Assembly: GCA_021018995.1 (NCBI GenBank)
Contig: CM037588.1
Location: 137,389,725-137,453,724 of the forward strand
Length of the DNA stretch: 64,000 bases
Source: Chloranthus sessilifolius
Lineage: Eukaryota > Streptophyta > Magnoliopsida > Chloranthales > Chloranthaceae
Reading direction: 5' to 3'
In this document: piece after piece, positions 45,478 to 56,583 of the stretch
Position numbering within the stretch: the stretch's first letter is position 1
How the letters are laid out: every line of letters starts with the position of its first letter
Notes under the pieces: generated by a model
What the model was told of the DNA's origin: nothing
Seen by the model: only the letters and a program-made list of their open reading frames with translations
Database searches by the model: none
Made by a program: the position numbers and the translations under genes

Positions 45478-45862
45478 TCTCCTCCACAAATGTGGGGCTT
45501 TTTATGGGAAAGGGAAATCTATTATCTTTTTTGAAAATTTTCTCCTCCACAGTGTGGGGTTTTATATGGGAAAGAAAAATCTATTATCTTTTTTGAAATT
45601 TTTCTCCTCCACAGTGTGGGGTTTTTTATGGGAAAGGGAAATCTATTATCTTTTTTGAAAATTTTCTCCTCTACAGTGTGGGGTTTTTTATGGGAAAGGA
45701 AAATCTATTATCTTTTTAAAAATTTTTCTCCTCCACAGTGTGGGGTTGTTTATGGGAAAGGAAAATCTATTATCTTTTTTGAAAATTTTCTCCTCCACAG
45801 TGTGGAGTTTTTTATGGGAAAGGGAAATCTATTATCTTTTTTGAAAATTTTCTCCTTTTGGG
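45478..45862. repeat. 62-bp tandem repeat, six copies
   Basis: Units starting TCTCCTCCACAGTGTGGGG occur at 45478, 45541, 45603, 45665, 45727 and 45789, with a partial at 45851. The period is 62 bp (63 for the first). Each unit includes CCACAGTGTGG, a 5-bp-arm inverted repeat, and TATGGGAAAGGGAAATCTAT. The array lies between the tail-to-tail ends of integrase (minus) and the second antisense gene (plus), where both transcripts should terminate. Long frames through it are by-products of the period. Confidence 0.95.
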
Positions 45863-46186
45863 TCTTTTGTGATGTTGGTAATTACAAGGCCAAACCAGTG
45901 GGTCTTTTTGAGCATGGTCGAACCCTGTTCATGAGATACAAGTTTTTTTTTTTTCTTTAAACGCGGGAAGGTCAGCTTCCCAGGGATTGGTCTAGTCTTC
46001 TGTCTTTCCCTTTGGTCATGCGTCAGACGCTGCGGTAGAGATGTCATACTTGATCGAGATCTGATCTAATTTTCACATGAGTGGCCCATCGAAAAGGGGG
46101 GAAAAGGGCTCAAGGGGGTCAAACTGAAATGGGCGGGCCAGAACAGGTCTTGTCCTAATCTCTCTTTTCTTGACATTTTTGCTCAT

Positions 46187-46375
46187 AGCGCTCAAGATGG
46201 GTTTTCGCCATGCCCGTCATCCCTGTTTTTACCCGTAGCGCCCTTTCGGGTTTTCACTGCATCCATGGGTTCGCTTTCTTACCCCAGGTGCTCTTTCGGG
46301 TTTTAGCCTGGTCCGCGTGAGTTCGCTGTTTTTACCCGTGATGCCCTTGCGGGTTTTCACCACGTCCGTCTTGCT
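46187..46375. repeat. About 65-bp tandem repeat, three degenerate copies
   Basis: Units with TTACCCGTAGCGCCCTTTCG followed by GGTTTTCACTGC and GGTTCGCT recur near 46194, 46228-46300 and 46335. GCCCTTTCGGGTTTT or GCCCTTGCGGGTTTT gives a GC-rich hairpin in each. They lie downstream of integrase in the Tat 3' region. Confidence 0.65.
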
Positions 46376-47001
46376 TTGAACCCAAATTAATAATTTTTCT
46401 TTTTTCTTTTTCTTTTTTTTTTCTTTTTTTTTTAGAACCAGAAGGCCACGACATGGATGTCGATTCCGTCATAGCCGGCTGAATGAAGTTCTGTGTGGTT
46501 TGTTAACTCGGCTTGTTCTGATGCAGTAGATGTTATGACCGCTTGGGGACCTTAAAGAGGGCTTTCTTCTGGGTTGTAATGTGGCCGGGGTTTAAACGGG
46601 TTGGGTTTTTCTGGGGATTCGGATCTAAGTTTTGAGTGAATTCTAGATTCGGGGACTCCTCTTTCTTTCCAAAGGCCTTTTATGCCCCCATCATTTCTTT
46701 TTTCTTGGTCCCCCTCTTTTTTTTTTTGAGGGGTTTTGCTTTTTTCTTCTTTTTTATTTGGATTTGGATTTTTCCTCTTTTCTCTTTTCTCTTTTTTCTT
46801 AGAATTTTGGGTGGGGTATATGAAAGAAATGGTTATTGGCCCGAAGTGTATAGCAAAAAGGGGGAAGGTTTTCAGGGAATATTTCTTTTGGGCTACTTGA
46901 TTTTGAAATGATGGCCTCTTTTATGGGGCCCTTAAGTGGTCACGCATCTACTTTTATCAAAACTTACCTTGTCCCAAGACCTATGAGTAGAACTTACGGA
47001 T
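46376..47001. other. Tat spacer downstream of integrase
   Basis: The stretch contains T-rich runs (46395-46435 and 46700-46800) and no recognisable gene on either strand. Confidence 0.5.
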
Positions 47002-48077
47002 TTATTCAGCATTGATGGACTCAGGAAAGTGGTCTTCGTCCATGGTGGCGAGGCGAACGGCGTATCCTGGCAGGACCTCTCGGACGACGTAGGGTCCTTC
47101 CCAATTTGGCTTAAACTTCCCTCTCAGATCGGCGTGGAGAGACGAAATTTTTTTCTTCAGTACAGTGTCTCCTACCTTCAGGTCTCGACTGCGGACGCGT
47201 TTATTGTAAGCACGTGTAATTCTCCTCTGATAGACCTGAGTGTGGCACAAGGCTAGGAGTCTTTTCTCGTCAATCAAGTCTAGCTGCTCAAAATGGGCTC
47301 TTTCCCTCTCAGCTTCAGGTAGATGGGATTTCAAGAGGATACGGAGCGACGGTACCTCGACCTCAACGGGTAGCATGGCCTCAGTTCCATACACAAGGGA
47401 GAATGGTGTTGCCCCTATTGCGGTACGGATAGACGTTCTATAGGCCAAAAGTGCGAAGGGTAACTGCTCACTCCAATCTCTGTAAGTAACTACCATCTTC
47501 TCCAGGATGCGGATCAGAGTTTTGTTGGCTGCCTCCACAGCTCCATTCGTCTGAGGCCTGTACGGGGATGAACGATGATGCTTGATCTTGAACCTCTCAC
47601 ACAAGGCCCAGATGTGCCTATTGGCAAAATTAGTGCCATTATTAGTGATGATATCTTTGGGTACGCCGAATCTGCAAATAATGTTGTTCTTGATGAACTT
47701 CTCAACATGACCAGCCTTAATGCTTGTATAGGAGGCTGCCTCTACCCATTTTGTGAAGTATTCCACAGTGGCGAGGATGAATTGGTGTCCATTGGAAGCT
47801 TTAGGATTGATTTTGCCGATGACGTCGAGACCCCAGGTGACAAACGGCCAGGGAGTGGCCATGCTGTGTAAGTCAATGGCCGGAGCATGTATTAAGCTGG
47901 AGTGCTCTGGCATTTGTAGCACTTCTGTACGTGCTTGCAGCAATCGGTCTCCAAAGTGGTCCAAAAGTATCCCTGCCTTAGAATTTTCTTGGCGAGCAAG
48001 TGCCCACTGATGTGTGCCCCGCAAACTCCTTCATGGATCTCTCTCATGATCTCAATCGTTCTCTCTGGGTTAGGCAT
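47002..48077 (-). pseudogene. pol: Tat integrase
   Basis: Order on the minus strand: zinc region (EIHEGVCGAHISGHLLAKKI, CKHVQKCYKCQ), core and C-terminal domain (KVGDTVLKK, KFKPNWEGPYVVREVLPGYA). Core residues: first Asp present (TWGLDVIGKI), Glu present (QTNGAVEAANK), but the second reads IITNNGTNF, where IITDNGTNF is usual. This Asp-to-Asn change at 47635-47645 should abolish strand transfer. A frameshift separates the zinc region (48077-47892) from the main frame (48024-47002). Confidence 0.9.
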
Positions 48078-48754
48078 CAGAGCAGAATATTGTTGTGAGA
48101 CCGTCTATACAGGAGATCGCCGCAGATGACGTAGTTTGTTGCCAATCGCTGGATGGTGCGTCTGTCTACCTTCGATGTTCCATCCAGGACAGTTCGGGTC
48201 TCGAGGAAATTCTTGATGTCTGAGAACCAGGGTGGCTCGTCATCTACCTCCGTAGGTCCCTCGATTAGGTGACAGAAAGCCGGTTCGTTCCTCTGCTCTA
48301 TCATGATCGGCTTCATCACGACTCCATATGGAATCTCAACCATAGAGGCCAGGGTGGCCAAGGCATCAGCCAACCAATTTCTAGCTCGTGGCACATAAGA
48401 GAAGGTGACTTCTTCGAAGCAGATTATCAGATCCTCCAGATGTTCATGGTATGGGATCAGTTTCTCATCCTTGGTCTTCCAATCTCCGTTGGTCTGGCAT
48501 ATAATTAACTGTGAATCTCCAAGGGCCCTGAGGTGAGTTATATTTAGATCAAGAGCCTCCTGAAAACCAGCTGTATAGGCCTCATACTCGGCCATATTAC
48601 TGGTGCATGGGAAGTTCAATTTGATTGAGATGGGTATATGTGATCCTCTTGGCGAGATAAGAATGGCGCCAACTCCTTGGCCCTCAACATGCAATGCCCC
48701 ATCGAAGTGCATTACCCAGGGCTCCTCTATTTCTTTCGAATCCTCGTCAGTCAT
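48078..48754 (-). pseudogene. pol: Tat second (archaeal-type) RNase H
   Basis: A 225-codon frame (48754-48077) contains a full second RNase H with its four acidic positions in context: MHFDGALHVEGQGVG, NMAEYEAYTAGFQEAL, ALGDSQLIICQTNGDW and NWLADALATLAS. An extra RNase H of this archaeal type after the normal one is a marker of the Tat/Ogre lineage. The linker beyond (PPWFSDIKNFLETR and TIQRLATNYVICGDLLYRR) leads into integrase. No catalytic residue is lost, so this domain is the best kept enzyme of the element. Confidence 0.9.
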
Positions 48755-48789
48755 GAATAGAATGCCCTCATCGGGGAATTTGGTCCTTA

Positions 48790-50532
48790 GAGACTCATAG
48801 TCCGGTAGAGGGTTCTCAGCAAGATGATCAGCGAGTGCTTGCCCCTTAATCGACTTCTGGGTGACATAAGTAATGTTAAATTCGGATAGGAGTAGTTGCC
48901 ATCATGCAGTTCGACCAATGAGTGCAGGCTTCTCGAATAGGTACTTCAACGGATGCATCCGTGCTAGAAGTAGAACGGCTTGGGATAACAGGTAGTGTCA
49001 AAGTCTTTGAGTAGCCCAAACGAGCGCCAAACATGCTTTCTCCAGATGAGAATAGCGTGTCTCGTAATCAGTGAATTTCTTGCTTAGATAATAGATGGTC
49101 TGCTCTCTTCTTCCTGTCTCATCATGCTGTCCTAACACACAACCCATAGAAAACTCAGTCGTGGACAGGTACATTATCAGGGGTCTATCGGATACGGGCG
49201 GTACCAATACCGAAGGTTTCAGGAGGTAACCTTTAATCTTGTCGAATGCAGCCTGACAGTCATCATTCCATTCAACTGGTGAGTCCTTTCTCAGTAGCTT
49301 GAAGATTGGTGCGCATATTGGAGTTAACTGTGCGATGAATCGGCTGATGTACTGGATTTTGCCTAAAAAGCCTCTGACTTCCTTCTCTGTAGATGGTGGC
49401 GGCATTTCAGTGATGGCCTTGATATTGGTCGGATCGACATCGATCCCTCTCCTATTGACAATAAAACCCAATAGCTTTTCGGACATAGCGCCAAATGTGC
49501 ATTTCTGGGGATTCAATCGTAATCTGTATTTTCTCAACCTCTCGAATAGCTTCTGAAGGTTTATCAAGTGGTCCTCCCTTTCTGGTGATTTGGCAATCAT
49601 GCCATCGACGTACACTTCGATCTCTCGGTGCATCATGTCGTGGAATAGGGCCGCCATTGCTCTTTGGTAGGTTGCCCCATCATTCTTTAGCCCAAATGGC
49701 ATTACTTTGTAGCAGAAGGTTCCCAGGGGGTAATGAACGCCGTCTTCTCGCGATCAACCTCTTCCATCTTTATCTGATTGTATCCTGAGAATCCATCCAT
49801 AAACGAGAGCATCTCGTGCTTTGCGGTGTTATCGACCAAGATGTCGATGTGGGGTAGTGGGAAGTCGTCCTTAGGGCTTGCCTTATTGAGATTGCAGAAA
49901 TCGATACACATTCGAACCTTTCCATCCTTCTTCGGTACGGGGACGATATTGGCTAGCCATTGGGGGTACTTGGATACCATGAGGAAACCTGCGTCATACT
50001 GCTTAATGACCTCGTCCTTCACCTTCAACATCCATTCGGGTCGGAGGCGTCTCAACTTCTGTTTAATCGGCTTAACATCAGGGTAGAGTGGCAACTCATG
50101 CTCAACCAGATCGGTATCCAAACCAGGCATGTCTTCATACGACCATGCAAAGACATCTTGGTATGACCGAAGGAAGTCTATCATACCTTTCCTCTCCACA
50201 GGGGACATCGATGTTCCAATTTTAGTGATTCTAGGGGCCTCTTTCGTGCCCAAATTGACATCCTCCGTCTCTTCGACGATCGGGGTAGGGCCATGCTCAA
50301 AATTGGCAAATTGTTTGAGGAGCTCATTGGGGAGCTCGTCGGTTTGGCCTTCCTCGTCCAGACTCGTGACCCCTACCCCTTCTTGTATTTCTACAGGGAA
50401 GGGGTTGGCTTCACGTGGGACGGGTATCACAACATCTATTTTAATTTTATTGGGAATTTTAAAGGACAACATTTTTGGAATTGGTATTTTTTCTATTTTT
50501 ATGGTCTTTTGTATTTTTTCAGAGGTCAGCCC
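48790..50532 (-). pseudogene. pol: Tat reverse transcriptase and first RNase H
   Basis: The N part (from about 50532, long frame 50472-49702) has SYQDVFAWSYEDMPGLDTDL, VKPIKQKLRRLRPEW, NIVPVPKKDGKVRMCIDFCN and FMDGFSGYNQIKMEEVDREK. One G lost in a G run after FITPW (49735) shifts the frame. The next frame (49702-48998) has MPFGLKNDGATYQRAM, the catalytic box as YVDGM instead of YVDDM (49588-49610), FLGKIQYISRFI and RNase H (YLSKKFTDYETRYSHLEKAC). The D-to-G change and the shift each inactivate polymerase. RNase H ends near 48790 with KGQALADHLAENPL after one stop. Confidence 0.9.
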
Positions 50533-50734
50533 CTGGCGAGGTGGATCTCTATATATACAAGGTAGAGTGGTTCAGAGGCTAACCTCACTTTTTACAGGTT
50601 GTTTTTTTTTTTGGAGAGTCGGTGCCGTTTTTATGGCATTTGGCGGCTCTCAAGAGTTGGGGCAAGGATGCGCAATTACTCACCTACAAGGCTTGGCCTT
50701 TACCTCTTTGATCGGGAGCGGCATCGGTAGGCTC

Positions 50735-51358
50735 TTACAGTTTATCCCTCAATATATTCACAGAGGGATCCTCGGGGACCCTGTCCTTTATGGTTAGGAG
50801 GGGCCTAGAGTGGCTGGTGTTGGAGTGATGGGTGGATCGGGAAACTTCTTCTTCAAATAAGGAAAGGGCAGCTAAGTCCATTTTGAAGTCTGGGGGGATG
50901 ATGTAGGGATTGGTGGGGTGGATTGAAGTAGGCTTATGTGGGGTTACCCTCGTCTCCCCATTTAAATCAATTTTTACTACCCCGACGCTCACAAAGGTTT
51001 CACGGATGTGGGGGCAAGCGTGAGGTTCCTCTTCCAGGATGATTCCTCTGGCCTTGGCAACTGTGGTGGCTCTCATCTTTTCCTTGGCTTCTCTGACTTC
51101 CTCTTCTTTGGGCCTGTAGCCTAAGCCAAATTTAGTTTGTTGTCCCTTGGCCTTGACGAGGTCTCTTCTTCCTTGGAGGCGTGGGCCCAGCCCTTTCCCT
51201 TTTTGATGGCCCCATCTGTGGAGCATGAACACAGCTACGTCCCTTCCTCCTCCAGTTTTATCCGCGGTCTTTTCAGTTGGTCCGAGGGTAACATTTGAGA
51301 AGTCATACTCAAATCGGTGGAGATCGGCGTCCTCTGCCGTGTGTGGTATGTTCAGCAC
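50735..51358 (-). pseudogene. Tat G-patch segment of the polyprotein
   Basis: Between protease and reverse transcriptase the minus strand encodes VFMLHRWGHQKGKGLGPRLQ, a G-patch-like motif (aromatic/Gly, G-x-G-L-G). It is followed by KFGLGYRPKEEE, a charged helix and a long linker ending LLTIKDRVPEDPSVNIL. The frame differs by one from the protease frame that it overlaps (51352-51358), so a frameshift lies at about 51360. G-patch proteins bind RNA or activate DEAH helicases and occur in some retroviral and Tat polyproteins. Confidence 0.7.
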
Positions 51359-52020
51359 TTTCGATTCTCAATGTACAGAGCGCTCTTCCCCATGTCCTCT
51401 CTGCTCTCACCTATGATGGTGACAATTTTTCCCTCTGAGATAAATCGGAGCTTTTGGTGCAAAGTAGATGGTATTGCTCCGAGCTTATGTATCCACGATC
51501 GGCCCAATAATATATTGAAAGTAGACTTGATGTCCATCACTTGAAAGGGGGTGGTGAAGGTTTGCGGCCTGAGGATCAGGTCGAGGTCTACTTCTCCTAT
51601 GATTTCTCTTCTGGTGTTGTCGAATCCCCGGACGCTTGATATGGATGGCCGGAAGGTGTCGGGGTTCGCCCCAATTTTGATTGTTGTCCTTAGAGGGTAT
51701 ACGTTCAGCGACGACTCGTTATCGATCAGGACCAACGACACCACCAAGTTTCCTACTTCCACTGTTATATTCAGGGATTTAGAATGGTCATTCCCCTCGA
51801 TCGATAGGTCTGCATCGGTGAAAGAGATGGCGTTTGGGGCCAACACTTGCCCTATTATTTCCCCTACTTCATCTAGAGTTACGTGGGTGGAGACATGCTC
51901 GTCCTTGAGCGCTCCCATTAGGGCTTGAAAGTGGAGTGGAGACGTGATTAACAAATCCCACACAGTAATATGTGCGGGTGTTCTCTTGAGCTGTGTCTCC
52001 AGTATGTGCTCCCTGGTCAT
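51359..52020 (-). pseudogene. pol: Tat aspartic protease
   Basis: A 222-codon frame has the Tat-type protease: LVSLVLIDNESSLNVYPL (active site, where D-N-G-S is usual; Gly is Glu here, 51710-51720), then GEVDLDLILRPQTFTTPFQV, FNILLGRSWIHKLGAIPSTL and HQKLRFISEGKIVTI. The Gly-to-Glu change next to the catalytic Asp probably blocks activity. The upstream part (HITVWDLLITSPLHFQALMG) is typical of the Tat linker before protease. Confidence 0.85.
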
Positions 52021-53087
52021 TTTTTCAAAGGGATTTCCCGTGACCTGTTCTTTCTTCTTTTCTTCTCCTCTGACTGCCCCTGATGCTTAAAGGTAATCCG
52101 CCGATCAGATAACGAATTCAATGACCCTCTTCTTGGTTGCACTTACATTCATGTCAATGGTACTTGATGCGGGTCATAAGAAGGTTTTGGGATGAGAAAA
52201 GGAGTGCGTGAGGATTCTGGGGAGGATTGGGCTGGATATACTAGTTTCTCGAGTCCAACTAGGTTAACTCCAATGGGGGGTGGAATGGTAGTGGGGGGAA
52301 TTGGCGGAATTGGATTTATGGGCATGGAGGGGGCTTGTACTGGTATTACCTAGGCATGGTAGGACCAGTGGTGATTGGGTGATGAGGGGATTGGGTGAGG
52401 GGTTGCTTGCTTGGGTGGCGGTGGAGTTGGATTGGGGCCGAAATAGCGAAGGGATGGCGGGAGTGTGATTGGGATGGAGGGATGGGGAGATGTCTGAGGT
52501 GTGGTGGGTGCGGGGTGATAGGGGTATGAAGGATTTGTATATGGGGAGGTATGATGGGATGGTGATGGGTTTGTGGATGAAGTGGGATAAATTGGGGACG
52601 ATGGAGTTGTGCATGGAGAGGGATGATTTGGATATGACGGGCTTGTGTAGGGGGTGGCATGGTGAGGTGATGATAGGTTTGTGGGTGAAATGGGGTAGAT
52701 TGGGGATGATGGAGTTATGCATGGAGTGGGGTGATTTGGGGATGGTGGGATGGTGTATTGGGTGGTGGGATTTGAAGGTGTGTATGGGATGGGGTAACTT
52801 GGGGATGGCAGAGTAGTGTATTGGGTGGAGAGATTTGAGGGTGTGTATGGGGTAGGATAATACGGGGATGGCAGAGTTGCATATGGTACGGGATGATTTG
52901 GGTGTGACGGAGGGGTGTATGGGATAAATTGGGCGTGGGGTGGATATGCGTATGATTGCGGCGGGGCTATGCCCATTTGTATTTGATAGGCGGGAGCAAG
53001 GGTGGAAAAATACTGCCCTAAATCTAAGGGCTCCTCTTGGTATGCCGGTGTGGGAAAATAATCGGCTAGATACAACGGCTCGATCAC
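52021..53087 (-). pseudogene. Tat Pro/Tyr/Ser-rich linker between gag and protease with 63-bp repeats
   Basis: The minus-strand frame 53087-52350 encodes DLGQYFSTLAPAYQIQMG and then a long low-complexity chain of about ten 21-residue repeats (YTPSN..TQYT.PPSP..P-like). The DNA period is 63 bp, clearest at 52778 and 52841 on the plus strand. It lies where Tat elements have a disordered spacer. The region 52021-52263 has no clear motif. Confidence 0.7.
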
Positions 53088-53135
53088 CCCAACAAATAGT
53101 TCATTTTCGTTCGACCTGGGGAGTGAAAACTCCTC

Positions 53136-54090
53136 CTAATTACTGATATACTTTGAAGGGTCAAACTCTTCTTCTTCCTCCTCTATCCAATGTATGTTAG
53201 GCTTGGGGCCTCCTGGGTGCGGTGGTAGAGGGGCTTGATGGATATTCTGGTTCTGCCCTTGAGGAAGTGGCGGGGGAATGATTTTTCCTGCCTCTATAAG
53301 ATCTTGGACCGCATGCTTTAACGGGAAGCATCGGTCCATAGGGTGACCCGGTCCCTGGTGGAAATTACAATACAGATTTGGATCATAGTTCCTCGGTATG
53401 AGATGGGGTGGCGGGCGAGGTTAGAGTAAATTGACTAGGCCTTTTTGTAATAACACTGGTAACAAGACACTCAAGTAATGCCCCAATGGTGTGAACACTC
53501 GTTCGAACCGTGCTTTCATCTCTGTTCTGGGTAAATGGCTCTTGGTCCGCTCTTGCTCAAACGGGCCGGGGTGGTTGTGTAACTGGACTGATGTCGGGAG
53601 GCATTGGTATTGGCACGGGGTAAACAATGTTACATCACATCCCTGGTGTTCTTTCAATTCTTGGTTCGGCAGCTTTTCGAACCTCGGTGGCTCCGTTGGC
53701 GACATTCCTTCCTAACCTGCCCTCTCTAATGGCGTCTTCGCAACGATTGGCATTTCGGACGGATCGCAAAACTGAAACTTGATGGCGATATACTAAAAAA
53801 TCTGCGATGACTGAGAGGGCCCCCTTGGTTATCAATTCAATCTGCTCATCATCGGGAATCCGATGAGTTACCTGAGCGGCTAATGCCCTCCACCTCCCCA
53901 AGTAAGCACTGAATTTTTCATCGTGTCTTTGCTTTAATCGGGTTAAATCTGACTTCCTTGGTTCTATGTCCATGTTATAGACATATTGTTCTTGAAATAA
54001 GCGTGTCAGATCTTTCCAATTTTTTATCATGGACGGTTCCAGGGATGTGAACCATCTCAATGCTAGGCCCGTTAAACTCTTCTGGAACAC
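53136..54090 (-). pseudogene. gag: Tat gag core and zinc motif
   Basis: The first frame (54090-53635) matches the gag capsid domain: LALRWFTSLEPSMIKNWKDL, LFQEQYVYNMDIEPRKSDL, LKQRHDEKFSAYLGRWRALA and a helical end. After a poorly conserved middle (53705-53421), the motif CNFHQGPGHPMDRCFPLKHA (about 53375-53310) is the C-x2-H-x4-H-x4-C variant typical of Tat gag, followed by LIEAGKI, a Pro-rich linker and a Glu run. Several frameshifts interrupt it. Confidence 0.85.
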
Positions 54091-56069
54091 TTTGATGAGG
54101 AGTCGTTCATCTCTGCCATACTAGCACATATCCCCACAGTAAGATTTTAAGTGGGCGATGGGGTTGCCAGTGCCGTTGTATTTATCAAACGATGGCATCT
54201 TGAATTTCTATGGCAAGGGGACATCAGAGAATAGACATAAGTCTGAAAAGTCTGTTGAATGTAGTTCTATTCCTCCCATCTTCATCAGTTGTTTCTGTAT
54301 TCTGTCTATTTGTTCTTTCAACTGTTCTGGTTCCTTTGAGGCTGTAGTGGGGACCGCTTCCCCCTGATTTTGTTCGACCCTAGGTGTGATGATGGTGGGC
54401 CCGGGAGGGTTGAAGCTGGAAACTCCTCCACTATTGCGGATTTCATCCTCCTCATACTGTTGGTCATGGTATTGGTGAGGGGCGAGTTCTGCTATTTGGA
54501 CTTGGGGGGTGAGAGGTTGGATGACCTGGTGGGGCCATATGGTTTGTAGGGGATGAGAAGGGATAAATGGGTGAGCAGTTTGTGGGTAAGCGATGTGCTG
54601 AGCTAGGTGCACATTTTGGGGTGAGGGAGGTGTGGTTGAGGTAGCGGGATGTTGTGGGCTTGAGGAGTAGGATGGACTGGATTCCCCGTTGGAGGCGGGA
54701 TGGGGGCGTAAGGGGTATAGGTGAATGAAGGGTACTGGTGGGGGGGTATGGGGTTAGTGAATGGGCCTTGATGACCGTGGGCAGATGGGCCTTGGGTTTG
54801 AGGGATTTGGATTTGATGGTTTTGGGAGGCTTGGATTGATGGGCCATGGGCTTGGGGGTGGGGGTTAGTATGACTTTGGGCCAGTGGGCCTTGTTGGGTT
54901 TGGGCTACTACGCCATGAGGGGGCTGGGTTTGGGTCGATGGGCCCTGGGCTTGGGTTTGGTAGGTTTGGGTCCAAAGGCCCTAGGGGGCTTGGATTTGGG
55001 TCTGGGTCTGATGGGTTTGGGCTTGGGCCCATGGGTTTTGAGGGTTTCGGGTCTGGGTCTGATGGGTTTGGGCTTGGGCCCATGGGTTTTGAGGGTTTCG
55101 GGTCTGGGCCTGAGCCTGATGGGCTTGGGCCCATGGACCTTGAGGATTATGGGCTTGGGCCTAGGTCTGATGGTCTTGGGCCCATGAGTTTTGAGGGTCT
55201 TGGGCCTGGGCCTGGGTCTGGTGGGCTTGGGTTTGGGCCCACGGGTTTTGGGCCTGGACCCATGGCTCTTGAGGTGTTTGGGCTGGGGCCCATGGATTTG
55301 TATGGGTTTGGGTCTGGAGTTGAGGTGGGGGATTTTGGGAGGTATGGATGATGGGTGGTTGGGCATGGTTAGGAGGGAATGGGGTATGGAGGTTTTGGAG
55401 ATTTGGATGCGGGGTTTGAGAGGCAGGGTTGCGAGAAGCAGCCCACAGGGCATACATCGTTCTCATGTCCTCCATCGAGGGCATAGATTCAGGTGTGAGA
55501 TTGGGGGGTGATGGCTCACTTAAGGATGGAGGGGGTTGGGAGAAATTGGGCATGACCCGGGTAAATGGGGGGGTGTGTTGGGATGTGGATGGGCCATGTG
55601 GTGGGAATGGTATGTGAGATGAGGTGGATGGGATGTAGGATGTTGGGGGCATGGATGATGAGAGGGATGGAACGTGGGAAGCAGGCGGGGGATGGGACTC
55701 CCTATGGGGTCTTTGGAAATATGGGGATGCGGTAAGGGTGTTTGGATGGGAGATGGGGATGTAGGGGTCGGTTGGGAAATGAGGGGTTTCAGTAGGGGAT
55801 GAAAAAGGGGTATGCTGGGAGAATGTGAGGGAAGGGGATGGGGTGGAGGTGAACACGGGCGCCCCAAATGGGCCAGTGATATCGAACCTGGTTTGGGTGA
55901 AGGTGTCGGAGATCGGGTCTTCTCTGATATGAGAATGGGATGGGGATGGCGGTGGGGATGTATCAGCTCTTGACATGATCCGCTGACGGGTGTTGTATCG
56001 ATGTCGCGGATAAGGGCCGAATAACTTCCTTCTACGTGACGAGCTTGAGGTTGCCGTAGTGACGGTCAC
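54091..56069 (-). pseudogene. gag: Tat gag, long Pro/Gln-rich N-terminal region with 51-bp repeats
   Basis: From the ATG at 56069 a 302-codon frame begins MTVTTATSSSSRRRKLFGPY, then Pro/Ser/His-rich sequence with MPSMEDMRTMYALWAASRN (a helix found in Tat gag). From about 55290 to 54940 it runs into 17-residue repeats (NPWAQAQTHQTQTRNPQ-like, 51-bp period, exact at 55021/55072). It continues in shifting frames through His/Pro-rich sequence to a coiled-coil-like LKEQIDRIQKQLMKMGGIE (54300-54250), then the core. A start at 56069 is chosen because the T-run leader lies directly upstream. Confidence 0.75.
54940..55290. repeat. 51-bp tandem repeats in Tat gag
   Basis: Units with GCTTGGGCCCATGGGTTTTG recur with a 51-bp period at 55021 and 55072, and degenerate versions extend to about 54940 and 55290. 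The period is a multiple of three, so the repeats extended the protein without shifting the frame. The glycine-rich plus-strand frames here are only the complement. Confidence 0.85.
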
Positions 56070-56583
56070 ACAAAAAATATACCCTTTTTTTGGTTTTGGT
56101 TTTCTTTTCTTCTTTTTTTTGGGTTTGTTTTGTTTGTTTTTGTTTGGGTTTTTTTTTTTTTTTTGGAAAATGATGATTTTTTTTTTTTTTTTTTTGAAGA
56201 GAGATTTTTTTGGTTTTTTTTTAAGGCGATTTTTTTTTTTAGATGGAGATTAACTTCCCTTTGCTTAGATGAATATTGACCTAGTGCCCAGGGTCAACTC
56301 CCGTCTCGGGCGATATATGTACCTTTAGTAGGTCCCACGGCGGGATCCGACACACTTCGGAAGAGGCGAAGGGGAACAATTTCGTTCTATTGAAGGTGCG
56401 GGAATCCACGCAAATGACCCGATCCCCTGGAGCAAATCAATGAGAAGTTGCCTTCTTTTGATTGGGCGGGAGCATGTTGGGTGTTAGAGGATGTGGGAGG
56501 CTACTGCGAGCACTAATACCGCTAATCGAGGACTTGGGGTGATGGATTGGGCCTCAAGTCGGGTTGCTGTGGCCCGATATATA
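56070..56583 (-). other. Tat leader, part next to gag
   Basis: T/G-rich runs (56075-56245 on the plus strand) are followed by ordinary-complexity sequence. No gene was recognised. Confidence 0.5.

Noticed and set aside
45332..45960. Two overlapping 108-114 codon plus-strand frames rich in Phe, Gly and Lys
   Set aside because: They are produced by the 62-bp repeat unit read in shifting frames, with no domain and no start context.
50533..50738. Possible intron between Tat protease/G-patch and reverse transcriptase, as in Ogre
   Set aside because: A GTAAGA donor (50738, minus) and a CGCCAG acceptor (50533) exist, but joining them puts a stop into the reverse transcriptase frame (donor phase 2, acceptor phase 0). 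Not called without transcript evidence.
54846..55511. Long glycine-rich plus-strand frames
   Set aside because: They are the complement of the Pro/Gln-rich repeat part of Tat gag on the minus strand, which continues into a recognisable capsid.
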